From positions 868,001 to 932,000 of the forward strand of contig CAJXMW010000001.1 in NCBI GenBank assembly GCA_913056235.1: 64,000 bases of DNA, in the 5' to 3' direction. This document shows, one piece after another, positions 1 through 8,052 of this stretch. Under the pieces are notes generated by a model, which ran no database searches, was not told the DNA's origin, and saw nothing but the letters and a program-made list of their open reading frames with translations. Source of the DNA: an uncultured Fodinibius sp. (lineage in GTDB: Bacteria; Bacteroidota; Rhodothermia; Balneolales; Balneolaceae). The position numbers and the translations under genes were made by a program. The first letter of the stretch is position 1, and every line of letters begins with the position of its first letter.

Positions 1-180
1 CCCTTCTGGTGTACCGCAACAGTCACAATGGGGAACAATCACTTTCCGATTTGTTTTTGATTGATATTAGAGGGAATTTTCTCTCAAATTTCTTTTAATT
101 TTCCAATCTTCTTTTAGTTTTTTGTGCTTGCCAAGTAATTTACATTTACCATGGTAAACAATTATTTGTATTAACTTCTT
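1..180. other. left-edge non-coding stretch
   Basis: No convincing coding frame is visible here. The second half is AT-rich, as expected for the promoter region of the permease gene that begins at 181. A weak G+A / C+T hairpin lies near 71-86, but I would not call it a terminator. Confidence 0.4.
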
Positions 181-2202
181 ATGGCAAAAGGTCTCAAGAA
201 AAATTTAAGTTTGTTTGATGTCATCGCTTTTGGCATTGGTCCAATGTTAAGCTCCGGCTTTTTCCTGTTGCCGGGCATGGTATATGCAAAAGTTGGTCCC
301 AGTGCAATATTGGCCTATCTCGTGGCCGGCCTGTTGATCATCCCTTCATTGATGAGCAAGGCTGAGCTTTCGACGGCAATGCCCAAAGCAGGTGGTGCTT
401 ACTACTTCCTAGATCGAAGTATGGGTCCGCTGGTGGGTACGATATCGGGATTTGGAACTTGGCTGGCCCTGGCCTTTAAAAGTGCATTTGCACTCATTGG
501 TCTAGGGGCATATTTGGTGCTCTTTATTGAATTACCCGTCAAGCCGGTTGCAATTTCATTGTGCGTTCTTTTTGCCGGATTAGGTATCAGCGGGATGAAA
601 AATGTAGGGCGCTTTCAGGGAATTTTTGTGAGTATTATTCTTGGGGCTCTTACGTTTTTCATTGCGAAGGGGTTCTTCTATGTTGAGCCAACGAATTTTT
701 TTCCTTTCTTCGAAAGTGCTTCCGGTAATTTCCTCGAGGCCGTTGGGCTGGTCTATATCTCTTTTGCAGGCTTGACCAAGATAGCCAGTGTAGCCGAAGA
801 GGTCGAGGATCTGGACCGCAATATTCCCCTTGGCATGGCCGTGGCGCTGGGGGTTACGCTGGTGATTTATCTGCTGGGACTGGGTGTGGTCGTTGGCGTA
901 ATGCCGGGCGAAACACTGTCCGGATCTATTACACCTATTGCCGATGCTGCCACGGCGTTTATGGGTCCGATTGGCAAAACCATCATTTCAATTGTAGCGA
1001 TTTTTGCTTTTACCACCGCTTCAAATGCCGGACTGACGGCTGCTTCGCGCTATCCGCTGGCCATGAGCCGGGATAACCTGATGGGATCGTACTGGAAGAA
1101 AATTGGGCGTTTTAATACGCCTACGCGATCTATCATCCTTACCATGGGATTGATGATAATATTCATTCTACTGCTTTCTCCGGAAGGCATCGCCAAGCTC
1201 GGCAGTGCGTTTAAGCTGCTTATTTTTGGGATGATCAATCTTGCGGTTGTTGTGATGCGCGAAAGCAAGATTACGGCCTATGATCCCGGTTACGAAACAA
1301 AATTATATCCCTGGGTGCAAATTATCGGAATCTTAACGCCGGTGGTGCTCATTCCCCAGCTTGGAGGGCTGTCGGTTATTTTGTCTGCAGGTGTGATTAT
1401 TTTCGGAGCACTATGGTATTATCTATACGCCAAGAAAAAGGTGGATCGCTCGGCCGCAATGTACCAGGTTTTTGAACGTGTGGGCGCGCAGGCAACGCCG
1501 CAGCTGTACGAAGAACTCCGGGATATTATCCGTGAAAAGGGAACCCGAAGAGAAGATGTGTTTGAACAGTGTATTTTACGCGCTGCTGTGATCGATCATA
1601 AAGAAGGGGAGTCGTACGAGAAATTACTGGGTGAGGCCTCTACGATCATATCAGATCGTCTTAATATTTCTACTGATACTATTTATGAAGAGTTAAGCAG
1701 TATTTCAGATATCTCACTGGGGAATCACCTGGCGCTGCCGCATGCCAAGATTGACAAAGCCGATCATCCTGAGCTGGCGATCATTCATTCCGAGCAAGGT
1801 ATCATGCTGGAAGAGGCCGATGAACCGATATATGCTATCTTTGTGCTGGTGAGTCCTGCCAATAATCCCAGGCAACACCTTCGGTTTTTGGCGGAGCTGG
1901 CCAAGCGGGCCGAAGAAATTGATTTTGCAGGACGCTGGCGCCAGTTGTCAGACCTTAAGGCTATCCATGAGGCCTTTATCCGGTCTGAGGACCATGTAGA
2001 GGTAGCCTATCCCAGCAGTGAATTTGATGGTAAACGTATTGGAGATATCTCTATAAATCGCGATTGTCTGATTGCCATTATCAAACGCAATGGCGATTTG
2101 ATCGTCCCCCATGGAAATACCAAGCTTGCCGCCGGCGATAAGCTTACGATTGTCGGAAAAAAAGAAGCAGTAAAAGAGACCGTATCCAAGTTTGAAGGCT
2201 GA
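181..2202 (+). CDS. APC-family amino acid permease with C-terminal PTS EIIA-like and TrkA-C-like domains
   Basis: This is an integral-membrane transporter with a cytoplasmic regulatory tail. Residues about 1-420 form roughly 12 hydrophobic segments, and the N-terminal SLFDVIAFGIGPMLSSGFF is typical of the amino acid-polyamine-organocation (APC) superfamily. Residues about 450-595 resemble a fructose/mannitol-type EIIA domain, with the phospho-acceptor histidine probably His521 in LALPHAK. The last 70 residues (HVEVAYPSSEFDGKRIGDI..., ending near KLTIVGKKEAV) look like a TrkA-C (RCK_C) ligand-binding fold. The gene stands alone and no PTS partner lies nearby. Substrate is unknown. Family and domain order are clear; regulation by phosphorylation or nucleotide binding is inference. 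Confidence 0.9.
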   Translation: MAKGLKKNLSLFDVIAFGIGPMLSSGFFLLPGMVYAKVGPSAILAYLVAGLLIIPSLMSKAELSTAMPKAGGAYYFLDRSMGPLVGTISGFGTWLALAFKSAFALIGLGAYLVLFIELPVKPVAISLCVLFAGLGISGMKNVGRFQGIFVSIILGALTFFIAKGFFYVEPTNFFPFFESASGNFLEAVGLVYISFAGLTKIASVAEEVEDLDRNIPLGMAVALGVTLVIYLLGLGVVVGVMPGETLSGSITPIADAATAFMGPIGKTIISIVAIFAFTTASNAGLTAASRYPLAMSRDNLMGSYWKKIGRFNTPTRSIILTMGLMIIFILLLSPEGIAKLGSAFKLLIFGMINLAVVVMRESKITAYDPGYETKLYPWVQIIGILTPVVLIPQLGGLSVILSAGVIIFGALWYYLYAKKKVDRSAAMYQVFERVGAQATPQLYEELRDIIREKGTRREDVFEQCILRAAVIDHKEGESYEKLLGEASTIISDRLNISTDTIYEELSSISDISLGNHLALPHAKIDKADHPELAIIHSEQGIMLEEADEPIYAIFVLVSPANNPRQHLRFLAELAKRAEEIDFAGRWRQLSDLKAIHEAFIRSEDHVEVAYPSSEFDGKRIGDISINRDCLIAIIKRNGDLIVPHGNTKLAAGDKLTIVGKKEAVKETVSKFEG

Positions 2203-2463
2203 TGCTGTTTTAGTTAGTGGAAAAACTTGTATTACAGAGTTCTGGTTTCTTTGGCAAGAAATAGAACGTTATGGTCTAGAAAGGTTGGTTCAGTACGTTG
2301 AAATGTAAATGCCGGTCAAAGACAGCAATGCTACGTGGCAAAGAAATTGAACTTTCTCGGAGCAGAGTGCGAACAAATTGTTTCGGCAAATAATAATTGC
2401 GCTCTCTAATTCCAAACTATAGGACAGAAACGGAAATCAGAAAACGCAATTGTTGATAAAGGA

Positions 2464-2652
2464 TCAGGAGAGCTTTTCTTCTAATTCATTGATAGCTATA
2501 ATAAGGGGTTCCACACTACCTCTTTTTAGACGATTATTAACGGCTTGAGGGGTAATATCGAGATGTTCAGCAACCATTTTTTGGGTAACGCCAGCATCAA
2601 TCATCATTTTGATAACTTTTTTTTCCGCCTCGTTACGATTTCTTTTTTGCAT
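2464..2652 (-). CDS. small helix-turn-helix DNA-binding protein
   Basis: A 62-residue basic protein that is essentially one HTH motif: MIDAGVTQKMVAEHLDITP followed by QAVNNRLKRG, which matches an XRE/Cro-like or resolvase-type HTH. I use the ATG at 2652; a TTG 33 bp upstream would add 11 residues (MINKLLLNKKE) and is less likely. It is transcribed divergently from the CI-like regulator starting at 2743, and a 15-bp palindrome lies between them, so the two probably cross-regulate in the manner of Cro and CI. That role is inferred only from layout. No phage genes adjoin the pair. Confidence 0.65.
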   Translation of the reverse strand: MQKRNRNEAEKKVIKMMIDAGVTQKMVAEHLDITPQAVNNRLKRGSVEPLIIAINELEEKLS

Positions 2653-2700
2653 TTCTTTTTTGTTTAATAGAAGTTTATTTATCAATTACCATATTATCTA

Positions 2701-2715
2701 TTCACATATTGTGAA
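2701..2715. promoter_or_regulatory. palindromic operator candidate between divergent HTH genes
   Basis: TTCACA-TAT-TGTGAA is a perfect 6+6 inverted repeat with a 3-bp centre, placed about 28 bp before the GTG of the CI-like gene and 48 bp before the ATG of the small HTH gene. Position and symmetry fit a dimeric repressor site overlapping both promoters. Confidence 0.6.
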
Positions 2716-2742
2716 CTTATAAAATACAAATATCAAACGAAA

Positions 2743-3354
2743 GTGAGTCAAATATTACAACGCATAAAAAAGGCATATCATTTAGAGAAAGATGCTGAAG
2801 TTGCAAATTTTTTAGACATAAAGCCCAGTACCCTGAGTATGCAAAAGAATAGGGGTCGGCTAAACCTTGAGCGTATCATTGAACGGTGCAGCGAACTAAA
2901 TAAAAATTGGCTGCTGGATGGAACCGGTCAAATGTGGGAACCGGAAAAGTCGGGACGATGTAAAATTCCCATATTTTCTTCCATTGCTGTGGCAGAAAAC
3001 CACGAAGTGGATTTTGAGGAAAGCCAAAAAAGTGGGGATATCTTTACTGATATTGGTCAGAATGGTCTCGACCTACCCATGACCGATGACGTCATTGGTT
3101 ATGCCGTGTCGGTTGATTCTTCTCTGCAGCAGGTGAAGAAAAATGACATTGTTCTTGTGGATGTCAGTAAGAAGAAACCGCGGGACGAAGTGTCATATTT
3201 GCTTTCGACAGATCATCAGCTTTTTTGTGGGCGTATTAAAAAACAGTCGGGGAAATATATTATCCACGAAGAAAATCGTTCTTCCTCTGGATCAAATGGC
3301 GATTTCAGCATTATAGGAGAGGTTGTTTGTATAATACGCAAATGTGACTTTTGA
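2743..3354 (+). CDS. CI/LexA-like transcriptional regulator, HTH plus degenerate S24 domain
   Basis: Predicted 203-residue repressor with a GTG start. Residues about 1-65 match the phage CI-type HTH domain (LQRIKKAYHLEKDAEVANFL, then IKPSTLSMQKNRGR). Residues about 75-200 match the LexA/CI C-terminal beta fold: VDSSLQQVKKNDIVLVD corresponds to the usual GDSMEPTI...GDIVLVD block. Ser126 sits at the nucleophile position, but the catalytic lysine expected before arginine is Gly163 (CGRI in place of VKRL), so self-cleavage looks unlikely. It would then act by ligand or partner binding instead. The divergent small HTH gene and shared palindrome suggest a two-repressor switch. Targets beyond that are unknown. 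Confidence 0.8.
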   Translation: MSQILQRIKKAYHLEKDAEVANFLDIKPSTLSMQKNRGRLNLERIIERCSELNKNWLLDGTGQMWEPEKSGRCKIPIFSSIAVAENHEVDFEESQKSGDIFTDIGQNGLDLPMTDDVIGYAVSVDSSLQQVKKNDIVLVDVSKKKPRDEVSYLLSTDHQLFCGRIKKQSGKYIIHEENRSSSGSNGDFSIIGEVVCIIRKCDF

Positions 3355-4023
3355 TTTAGTCATGGATACAGCGGGCTTTATTTTGTTTGGAGGGTATAAT
3401 CTTCAAACATCCGCTGATGAAATATATCTTTTACTCCTTGCACTCTTTGTCTTCAACGTGGGATGGGATTTAGTCAGTTGATAGAGGAACGTACCCCAAA
3501 GCTGTTATATGGGAGTATTTTTAACTGTACATTGCCCACGAGGTAGATAGTCTGTGTACGAGGATGATACCGGTTTTAAAATGCACAGTATATTTTCATA
3601 TACCGCTATGGTGGATATATCGGGCCGAAAAGTGTTATAGCAGTGGCTTACCCAATACTTTCGTAATTTTCCAGCTATAAATCTGAGATGACTGCTCTTT
3701 GGCTGTCGGAGAGGCACGGACCATTTGTAGATATCGTGCGGTAGGGAGAAGGGCATCAAAAATTTTCAATGGTTGTTTAGGAGATTCTGGATCAGAAAAT
3801 ATGACGCGTCTGGTACTATTATGGATAATCTACTGAATACTTGAGCAATAGGAGTGATTGAGCACTCAGGTAAAGTATGACCACTTTCAAACCATAAGCA
3901 CTATAAGGTTTTGTTATAACACGCAATATAGTGTGATAAATATAATTTTAACTTAATTAAACTATTTGCTAATTGTTATTATTAAATAACAATAGTTTGT
4001 CTATTGCTTGTAGAAATCCTGCT
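3355..4023. other. intergenic region without a supported gene
   Basis: About 670 bp lacking a recognisable gene. An 84-codon minus-strand frame (3505-3759) exists but has no family resemblance or start signal, and an overlapping minus frame near 3640-3790 is open for about 40 codons. A decayed gene is possible but cannot be shown. Confidence 0.4.
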
Positions 4024-5310
4024 ATGAAGTATATCACAACCTTGTTTATTGGGGCGCTGCTGATGTCCGGGTGTTCTGATAACCCAACGCAATCAACAAA
4101 TTCTATCGACAATCCGCCCAATGATGATACTCCTTCATTGGAGTGCACAGATGGCATATCGGATGGGTTTTATCCCTGTAATAACATTGATTTGCTGGCT
4201 CATGTAACAGCCGACGATCTCAATGCTCAGCCGTTGAGTAATGGGGTCACATTCAATGATATTTGGGGCTGGACGGATCCCCAGACTGGTAAAGAGTATG
4301 CTTTGATTGGGCATGTTGACGGAACCTCATTTGTGGATGTCAGTAATCCTTCTGAGCCAATTATTGTAGGTCATTTGCCTAAAACGGACAGTGCACGAGC
4401 CAGCACCTGGCGCGATATCAAAGTTTATAAGAATTACGCCTATGTGGTGGCCGACAATGCCGGGCCGCACGGCATGCAGGTTTTTGATCTTACCAACCTT
4501 CGTAATTTTGATGGTGTACCCCGTACCTTCAGCGAGACGACGAACTACGCTGAGATACACAGTGCCCACAACGTGGTAATTAATGACAACACCGGCTTTG
4601 CCTACATTGTTGGAAGCACGGGCGGAGGAAAAACCTGCGGCAGTGGGTTACACATGGTAAATATTCAGGATCCTGCCAATCCCAGTTTTGAAGGTTGTTT
4701 TGCTGATCCAACGACCGGCCGAAGCGGAACGGGATATACGCATGACGCCCAGTGCGTGACCTACAATGGCCCTGACCCAGACTACCAGAATCATGAAATT
4801 TGCCTTGGTGCCAATGAGACGGCGATCAGCGTAGCAGATGTTACGGACAAGGACGATCCCAAGGCCCTGTCAACAGCATCTTATCCCGGATTTAGTTATG
4901 TACATCAGGGCTGGTTTACCGAGGATCAGCAGTACTTTCTGTTGGATGATGAGCTGGACGAAACCGACGGTAATAGCCAGACTAAAACGTACATTTGGGA
5001 TATGCAGGATTTGGATGATCCTGTAATGATAGGCACCTACAAGGCTTATTACCCCTCCATTGATCACAACCAGTATGTAAAGGGCAACCACGTTTATCAG
5101 AGCAACTATACGGCAGGCCTTCGCATTTTGAACCTGGATGATGTTGGCAGTGGTGATCTTACCGAGGTAGCTTATTTTGATACTTATCCCGTCAATAACG
5201 ATGCAGAATTTTTTGGAACTTGGAGCAGCTATCCCTACTTCGAAAGCGGTATTGTAATTGTTAGTGACATTACTACGGGGCTGTTTATCCTGAAGCCAAG
5301 CCTAGATTAG
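4024..5310 (+). CDS. LVIVD-repeat (choice-of-anchor B family) lipoprotein
   Basis: A 428-residue exported protein. I start at ATG 4024 because it opens a clean SPII signal (KYITTLFIGALLMSGC, lipobox Cys17); the longer frame to a TTG at 3973 adds no signal sequence. The body is built of repeated beta-propeller-like blades of LVIVD type, such as SFVDVSNPSEPIIVGHLP, MQVFDLTNLRNF and LHMVNIQDPANP. The block from about residue 100 to the C-terminus matches the choice-of-anchor B family seen in many surface proteins of Bacteroidota and relatives. Binding partner or substrate is unknown. It stands alone, with an AT-rich leader. Confidence 0.85.
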   Translation: MKYITTLFIGALLMSGCSDNPTQSTNSIDNPPNDDTPSLECTDGISDGFYPCNNIDLLAHVTADDLNAQPLSNGVTFNDIWGWTDPQTGKEYALIGHVDGTSFVDVSNPSEPIIVGHLPKTDSARASTWRDIKVYKNYAYVVADNAGPHGMQVFDLTNLRNFDGVPRTFSETTNYAEIHSAHNVVINDNTGFAYIVGSTGGGKTCGSGLHMVNIQDPANPSFEGCFADPTTGRSGTGYTHDAQCVTYNGPDPDYQNHEICLGANETAISVADVTDKDDPKALSTASYPGFSYVHQGWFTEDQQYFLLDDELDETDGNSQTKTYIWDMQDLDDPVMIGTYKAYYPSIDHNQYVKGNHVYQSNYTAGLRILNLDDVGSGDLTEVAYFDTYPVNNDAEFFGTWSSYPYFESGIVIVSDITTGLFILKPSLD

Positions 5311-5331
5311 GGCTACACCGGTTTTTCAAAT

Positions 5332-5340
5332 TGTGGATAA
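5332..5340 (-). promoter_or_regulatory. single DnaA-box-like 9-mer
   Basis: TGTGGATAA on the plus strand is the complement of the consensus DnaA box TTATCCACA. A single box can arise by chance; it lies between the LVIVD lipoprotein and the following gene. Confidence 0.3.
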
Positions 5341-5392
5341 TTGATTTACTTTTGAGACAACCACTGTGATATAAACCCAAAAAGAATTATCC

Positions 5393-6028
5393 ATGATTAA
5401 TTTATCCAAAAGCGGGATGCTCGTTTTAACATTTCTATTGGCCTTTGCTGGAATAGGATATGGCCAGTCAAATATTCCTACCAAAGAAGAACAAATTAGT
5501 GCTGCAGTAAGTCCTGCACCAGAAAAGATGCAGCAACAGGCAAAAGTGCTGGGTTATACGAAAAATGGAGAATTGGTAAAGCTCCGAGAGGGCAACAACC
5601 AATTGGTTTGTTTAGCAGATAATCCTCAGCAGTCGAATTTTCATGTGGCTTGTTATCACAAAGACCTGGAGCCTTTTATGAAGCGTGGCCGTGAGCTTAA
5701 GGCACAGGGAATGTCCCGAAAAAAAGTAGATAGTCTGCGACGCGAAGCTATCAAATCAGGTGAAATTTCCATGCCGCGCAAGCCCATGGCACTTTATTCA
5801 CTAACGGGCTCTGCCAACTCGTTCAACTATACCACGGGTCAGGTTATGAACGCTTCACCACTTTATGTGGTGTATGTCCCGTTTGAGACAGAGGCCTCGA
5901 CCGGGCTGGCTGGCAAACCCACGACAAAAGGCGCACCTTGGATCATGGAGCCAGGTACGCCGTGGGCACACATCATGGTGATAACAGGACGTGATATTGG
6001 AAAAAAGTCAGGTAGTGGAGAAAAGTAA
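5393..6028 (+). CDS. secreted protein of unknown function
   Basis: A 211-residue protein with a Sec signal peptide (MINLSKSGMLVLTFLLAFAGIGYGQ, cleavage likely after residue 24-25). The mature part has no domain I recognise. Visible features are two cysteines about 14 residues apart (LVCLADN and HVACYHKD), a basic coiled-coil-like stretch (FMKRGRELKAQGMSRKKVDS), and a C-terminal segment ending near TPWAHIMVITGRDIGKK. It is followed by a strong bidirectional terminator and converges on the azurin-like gene. Function unknown; periplasmic or extracellular location is inferred from the signal. Confidence 0.75.
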   Translation: MINLSKSGMLVLTFLLAFAGIGYGQSNIPTKEEQISAAVSPAPEKMQQQAKVLGYTKNGELVKLREGNNQLVCLADNPQQSNFHVACYHKDLEPFMKRGRELKAQGMSRKKVDSLRREAIKSGEISMPRKPMALYSLTGSANSFNYTTGQVMNASPLYVVYVPFETEASTGLAGKPTTKGAPWIMEPGTPWAHIMVITGRDIGKKSGSGEK

Positions 6029-6035
6029 GCCAATA

Positions 6036-6065
6036 AAAAAGCGGCTGAGGAATCAGCCGCTTTTT
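6036..6065. terminator. bidirectional rho-independent terminator
   Basis: AAAAAGCGGCTGA / GGAA loop / TCAGCCGCTTTTT gives a 13-bp perfect stem with T-runs on both strands. It serves the convergent genes ending at 6028 (plus) and 6091 (minus). Confidence 0.95.
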
Positions 6066-6090
6066 GTGAATAGTAAGATCTGGATCGTGA

Positions 6091-6681
6091 TTACATTCCA
6101 GAATCACTGGATCCTTCTACGTTAAGAACTCCTTTCATACCCGCTGCATAGTGGCCAGGGAAGGAGCAAAGATACTCATAGTCGCCCGGCTCTTCTGGGG
6201 CAGTAAAGGTAATTTCAACTGTTTCGCCACCTGCTGCAAGATCCGTATGAGTAAGGATTTGATCTTGTTTATCAGTAGGTATGTAGTTGTTATCCTTGGC
6301 TTTGCTAGCGGCATTGGCAAAAGCTTGTGCGTCAGCCCCCATTTCCAAAAGTATCCAGTTATGGGCCATTGCTGTGGCAGGAAGACTACTTTTGGTAGTC
6401 AGACGAATACGAATTTCTTCGCCAGGTTCTGCTGTAATAGATTTCAGGCGGAGCATATTGTCTTGGCCAATAGCATCTCCCACCGTAATACCTTCAATAT
6501 TTTCTTCAACAACATATTTCATTTGATCAATGCCAACAATGTTAATGGTCCTGACATCGCTGCTCATTTCGGTTTCTTGCTCTTCTGGCTGAGCACTTTC
6601 GTTTTGTTGTTCGCTTGATCCGCCACCGCAACCGATGAACAGAACCAATGATAATGCTGCTAATATGTTTAAAAACTTCAT
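6091..6681 (-). CDS. azurin/plastocyanin-family copper lipoprotein
   Basis: A 196-residue lipoprotein (lipobox ending in Cys18, FIGCGGG) with an acidic linker at residues about 20-42 and a C-terminal cupredoxin domain. The type-1 copper ligands are readable: His107 in AMAHNWILL, then Cys172, His177 and Met182 in LCSFPGHYAAGMKG, the azurin pattern. It is probably a periplasmic or outer-membrane-anchored one-electron carrier for respiratory enzymes; the redox partner is not in this window. The gene is monocistronic and shares the bidirectional terminator with the preceding convergent gene. Confidence 0.9.
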   Translation of the reverse strand: MKFLNILAALSLVLFIGCGGGSSEQQNESAQPEEQETEMSSDVRTINIVGIDQMKYVVEENIEGITVGDAIGQDNMLRLKSITAEPGEEIRIRLTTKSSLPATAMAHNWILLEMGADAQAFANAASKAKDNNYIPTDKQDQILTHTDLAAGGETVEITFTAPEEPGDYEYLCSFPGHYAAGMKGVLNVEGSSDSGM

Positions 6682-6898
6682 AATGTATATTTTTTATTTA
6701 ATGATAGTGAGTTATGTAACATGACCCTTAAAAATACCATTCAGTAGGTTTCTTTGCTATCTCTAAAAATAAGAAAAGTTATTGAATAATTTTCTCATCA
6801 AGTTTTTAAAATAGGCCAATTTGATTTTGTAAATAGAGAAACATATCTAAAGAAATATAGAGAGATCTTAAATAAATCATCATCAAAAAGGGGTACAT

Positions 6899-7333
6899 AT
6901 GAAGGTAAGTAGATTATTATCAATCATAGCATTAATTTTTCTATTCAGTTCTTGTTATCACGCTCAAGTAACCACAAATAAGGAACCATCTGGTGAAGTA
7001 ATCGAAAATCAGTGGGCTCATTCATTTGTGTATGGTTTAGTTCCACCTTCTGAAGTGGAGGCTTCTAACAAATGCGATAATGGAGTCGCTAAAGTAGAAA
7101 CCCAGATTAGTTTCCTTAACGGACTAGTTAGAAGTTTAACCGGTGGTCTTTATACTCCAATGACTATCACCGTTTCCTGTGCCGAAGGTTCTGGGATGGC
7201 CGTTAACTCTGATGGAAACCAAAATTTAAAAGTCAATAAGAATGCTACAGATCAGCAAGTAGCGAAGACCATTCAGGAAGCGGCGGAAAAATCCAATCAG
7301 TTAGAAAATCCTGTGTACGTGAAGTTTGAATAG
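6899..7333 (+). CDS. Bor-family lipoprotein, copy 1
   Basis: A 144-residue lipoprotein with lipobox LFSSC (Cys19). The central part follows the lambda Bor/Iss pattern: AHSFVYGLVPPSEVEASNKC, then VAKVETQISFLNGLV, then LYTPMTITVSC. Two further cysteines in the mature part match the family pair. A short C-terminal tail of about 35 residues, rich in K, Q and E, is added beyond the Bor domain. Family members are small outer-membrane lipoproteins; the lambda protein is linked to serum survival, but no such role can be claimed here. A tandem paralogue follows at 7544. Each copy has its own terminator, so they are probably separate transcripts. Confidence 0.8.
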   Translation: MKVSRLLSIIALIFLFSSCYHAQVTTNKEPSGEVIENQWAHSFVYGLVPPSEVEASNKCDNGVAKVETQISFLNGLVRSLTGGLYTPMTITVSCAEGSGMAVNSDGNQNLKVNKNATDQQVAKTIQEAAEKSNQLENPVYVKFE

Positions 7334-7363
7334 GTTCAGGATTATATTATTTATTAAACTGAT

Positions 7364-7398
7364 GGGGCAAGTTAGCAGCTTGCCCCTTTATTTTTTTT
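7364..7398 (+). terminator. rho-independent terminator after Bor-like copy 1
   Basis: GGGGCAAG (7364-7371) pairs with CTTGCCCC (7379-7386), followed by TTTATTTTTTTT. Confidence 0.92.
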
Positions 7399-7543
7399 CT
7401 CAGTTTATCCCAGTCTTAATAAGTCCTTTAAAACAAAATCACGCAAACCTATTGCCTTTTAGGTGGTAAAAGAGCTAAGCTGTTGATAATACATTGCATG
7501 AGGGATGTAGAAAACATCAATTCGATCTAAAAGGGAGATTATT

Positions 7544-7978
7544 ATGCGATCTATCAAAGTTATAACACTTCTGGCATGCACCGCGTTATTAACGTCATGC
7601 TATCACGCCGAGATAATAACAGGCAAGCCAATGTCTAATCAGGTTATTGATAAACCATGGGCCCACTCATTCATTGCTGGTCTCGTACCGCCCAGTGAAG
7701 TAAGCGTAGCCAGCCAGTGCGAAAATGGAGTAGCAAAAGTAGGGACACAACACAGCTTTCTTAATGGTTTGGTTGCCGCAATAACCTTCAATCTCTATAC
7801 ACCTATGCGGATTACGGTTACCTGTGCGGCAGGATCGGGTATGTCGGAGCTGGATGGGGAAACGGAAAGCGTTCCAGTTTCGGAGTCTTCAAGCGATCAA
7901 GATGTAGTTAAAGCTATCCAAATGGCATCGCAGAAAGCGGTTGCTTCGCAAAAGCCGGTTTATGTGACATTTCAGTAA
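7544..7978 (+). CDS. Bor-family lipoprotein, copy 2
   Basis: Paralogue of the 6899 gene with the same 144-residue length: lipobox LLTSC (Cys19), AHSFIAGLVPPSEVSVASQC, VAKVGTQHSFLNGLV, LYTPMRITVTC. A good ribosome site (AAGGGAG) precedes the ATG at 7544. The two copies agree across the Bor core and diverge mainly in the tail, which fits an old tandem duplication with both copies under selection. Function is not known beyond the outer-membrane lipoprotein family. Confidence 0.8.
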   Translation: MRSIKVITLLACTALLTSCYHAEIITGKPMSNQVIDKPWAHSFIAGLVPPSEVSVASQCENGVAKVGTQHSFLNGLVAAITFNLYTPMRITVTCAAGSGMSELDGETESVPVSESSSDQDVVKAIQMASQKAVASQKPVYVTFQ

Positions 7979-8006
7979 TAAATTGATACACATATTAATT
8001 TAAAAA

Positions 8007-8034
8007 GGCAAGCTATTGATCTGCTTGCCCTTTT
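8007..8034 (+). terminator. terminator after Bor-like copy 2
   Basis: GGCAAGC (8007-8013) pairs with GCTTGCC (8023-8029) and is followed by CTTTTGG. Its loop contains ATTGATCT. Confidence 0.75.
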
Positions 8035-8052
8035 GGTTTGCGGGGACCTGAT

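Noticed and set aside
2464-3354. Prophage
   Set aside because: Only the two-regulator switch is phage-like; no integrase, structural, lysis or attachment sequences are seen around it.
3505-3759. 84-codon minus-strand frame
   Set aside because: No family resemblance, no ribosome site and no neighbour context; kept only as part of the intergenic note.
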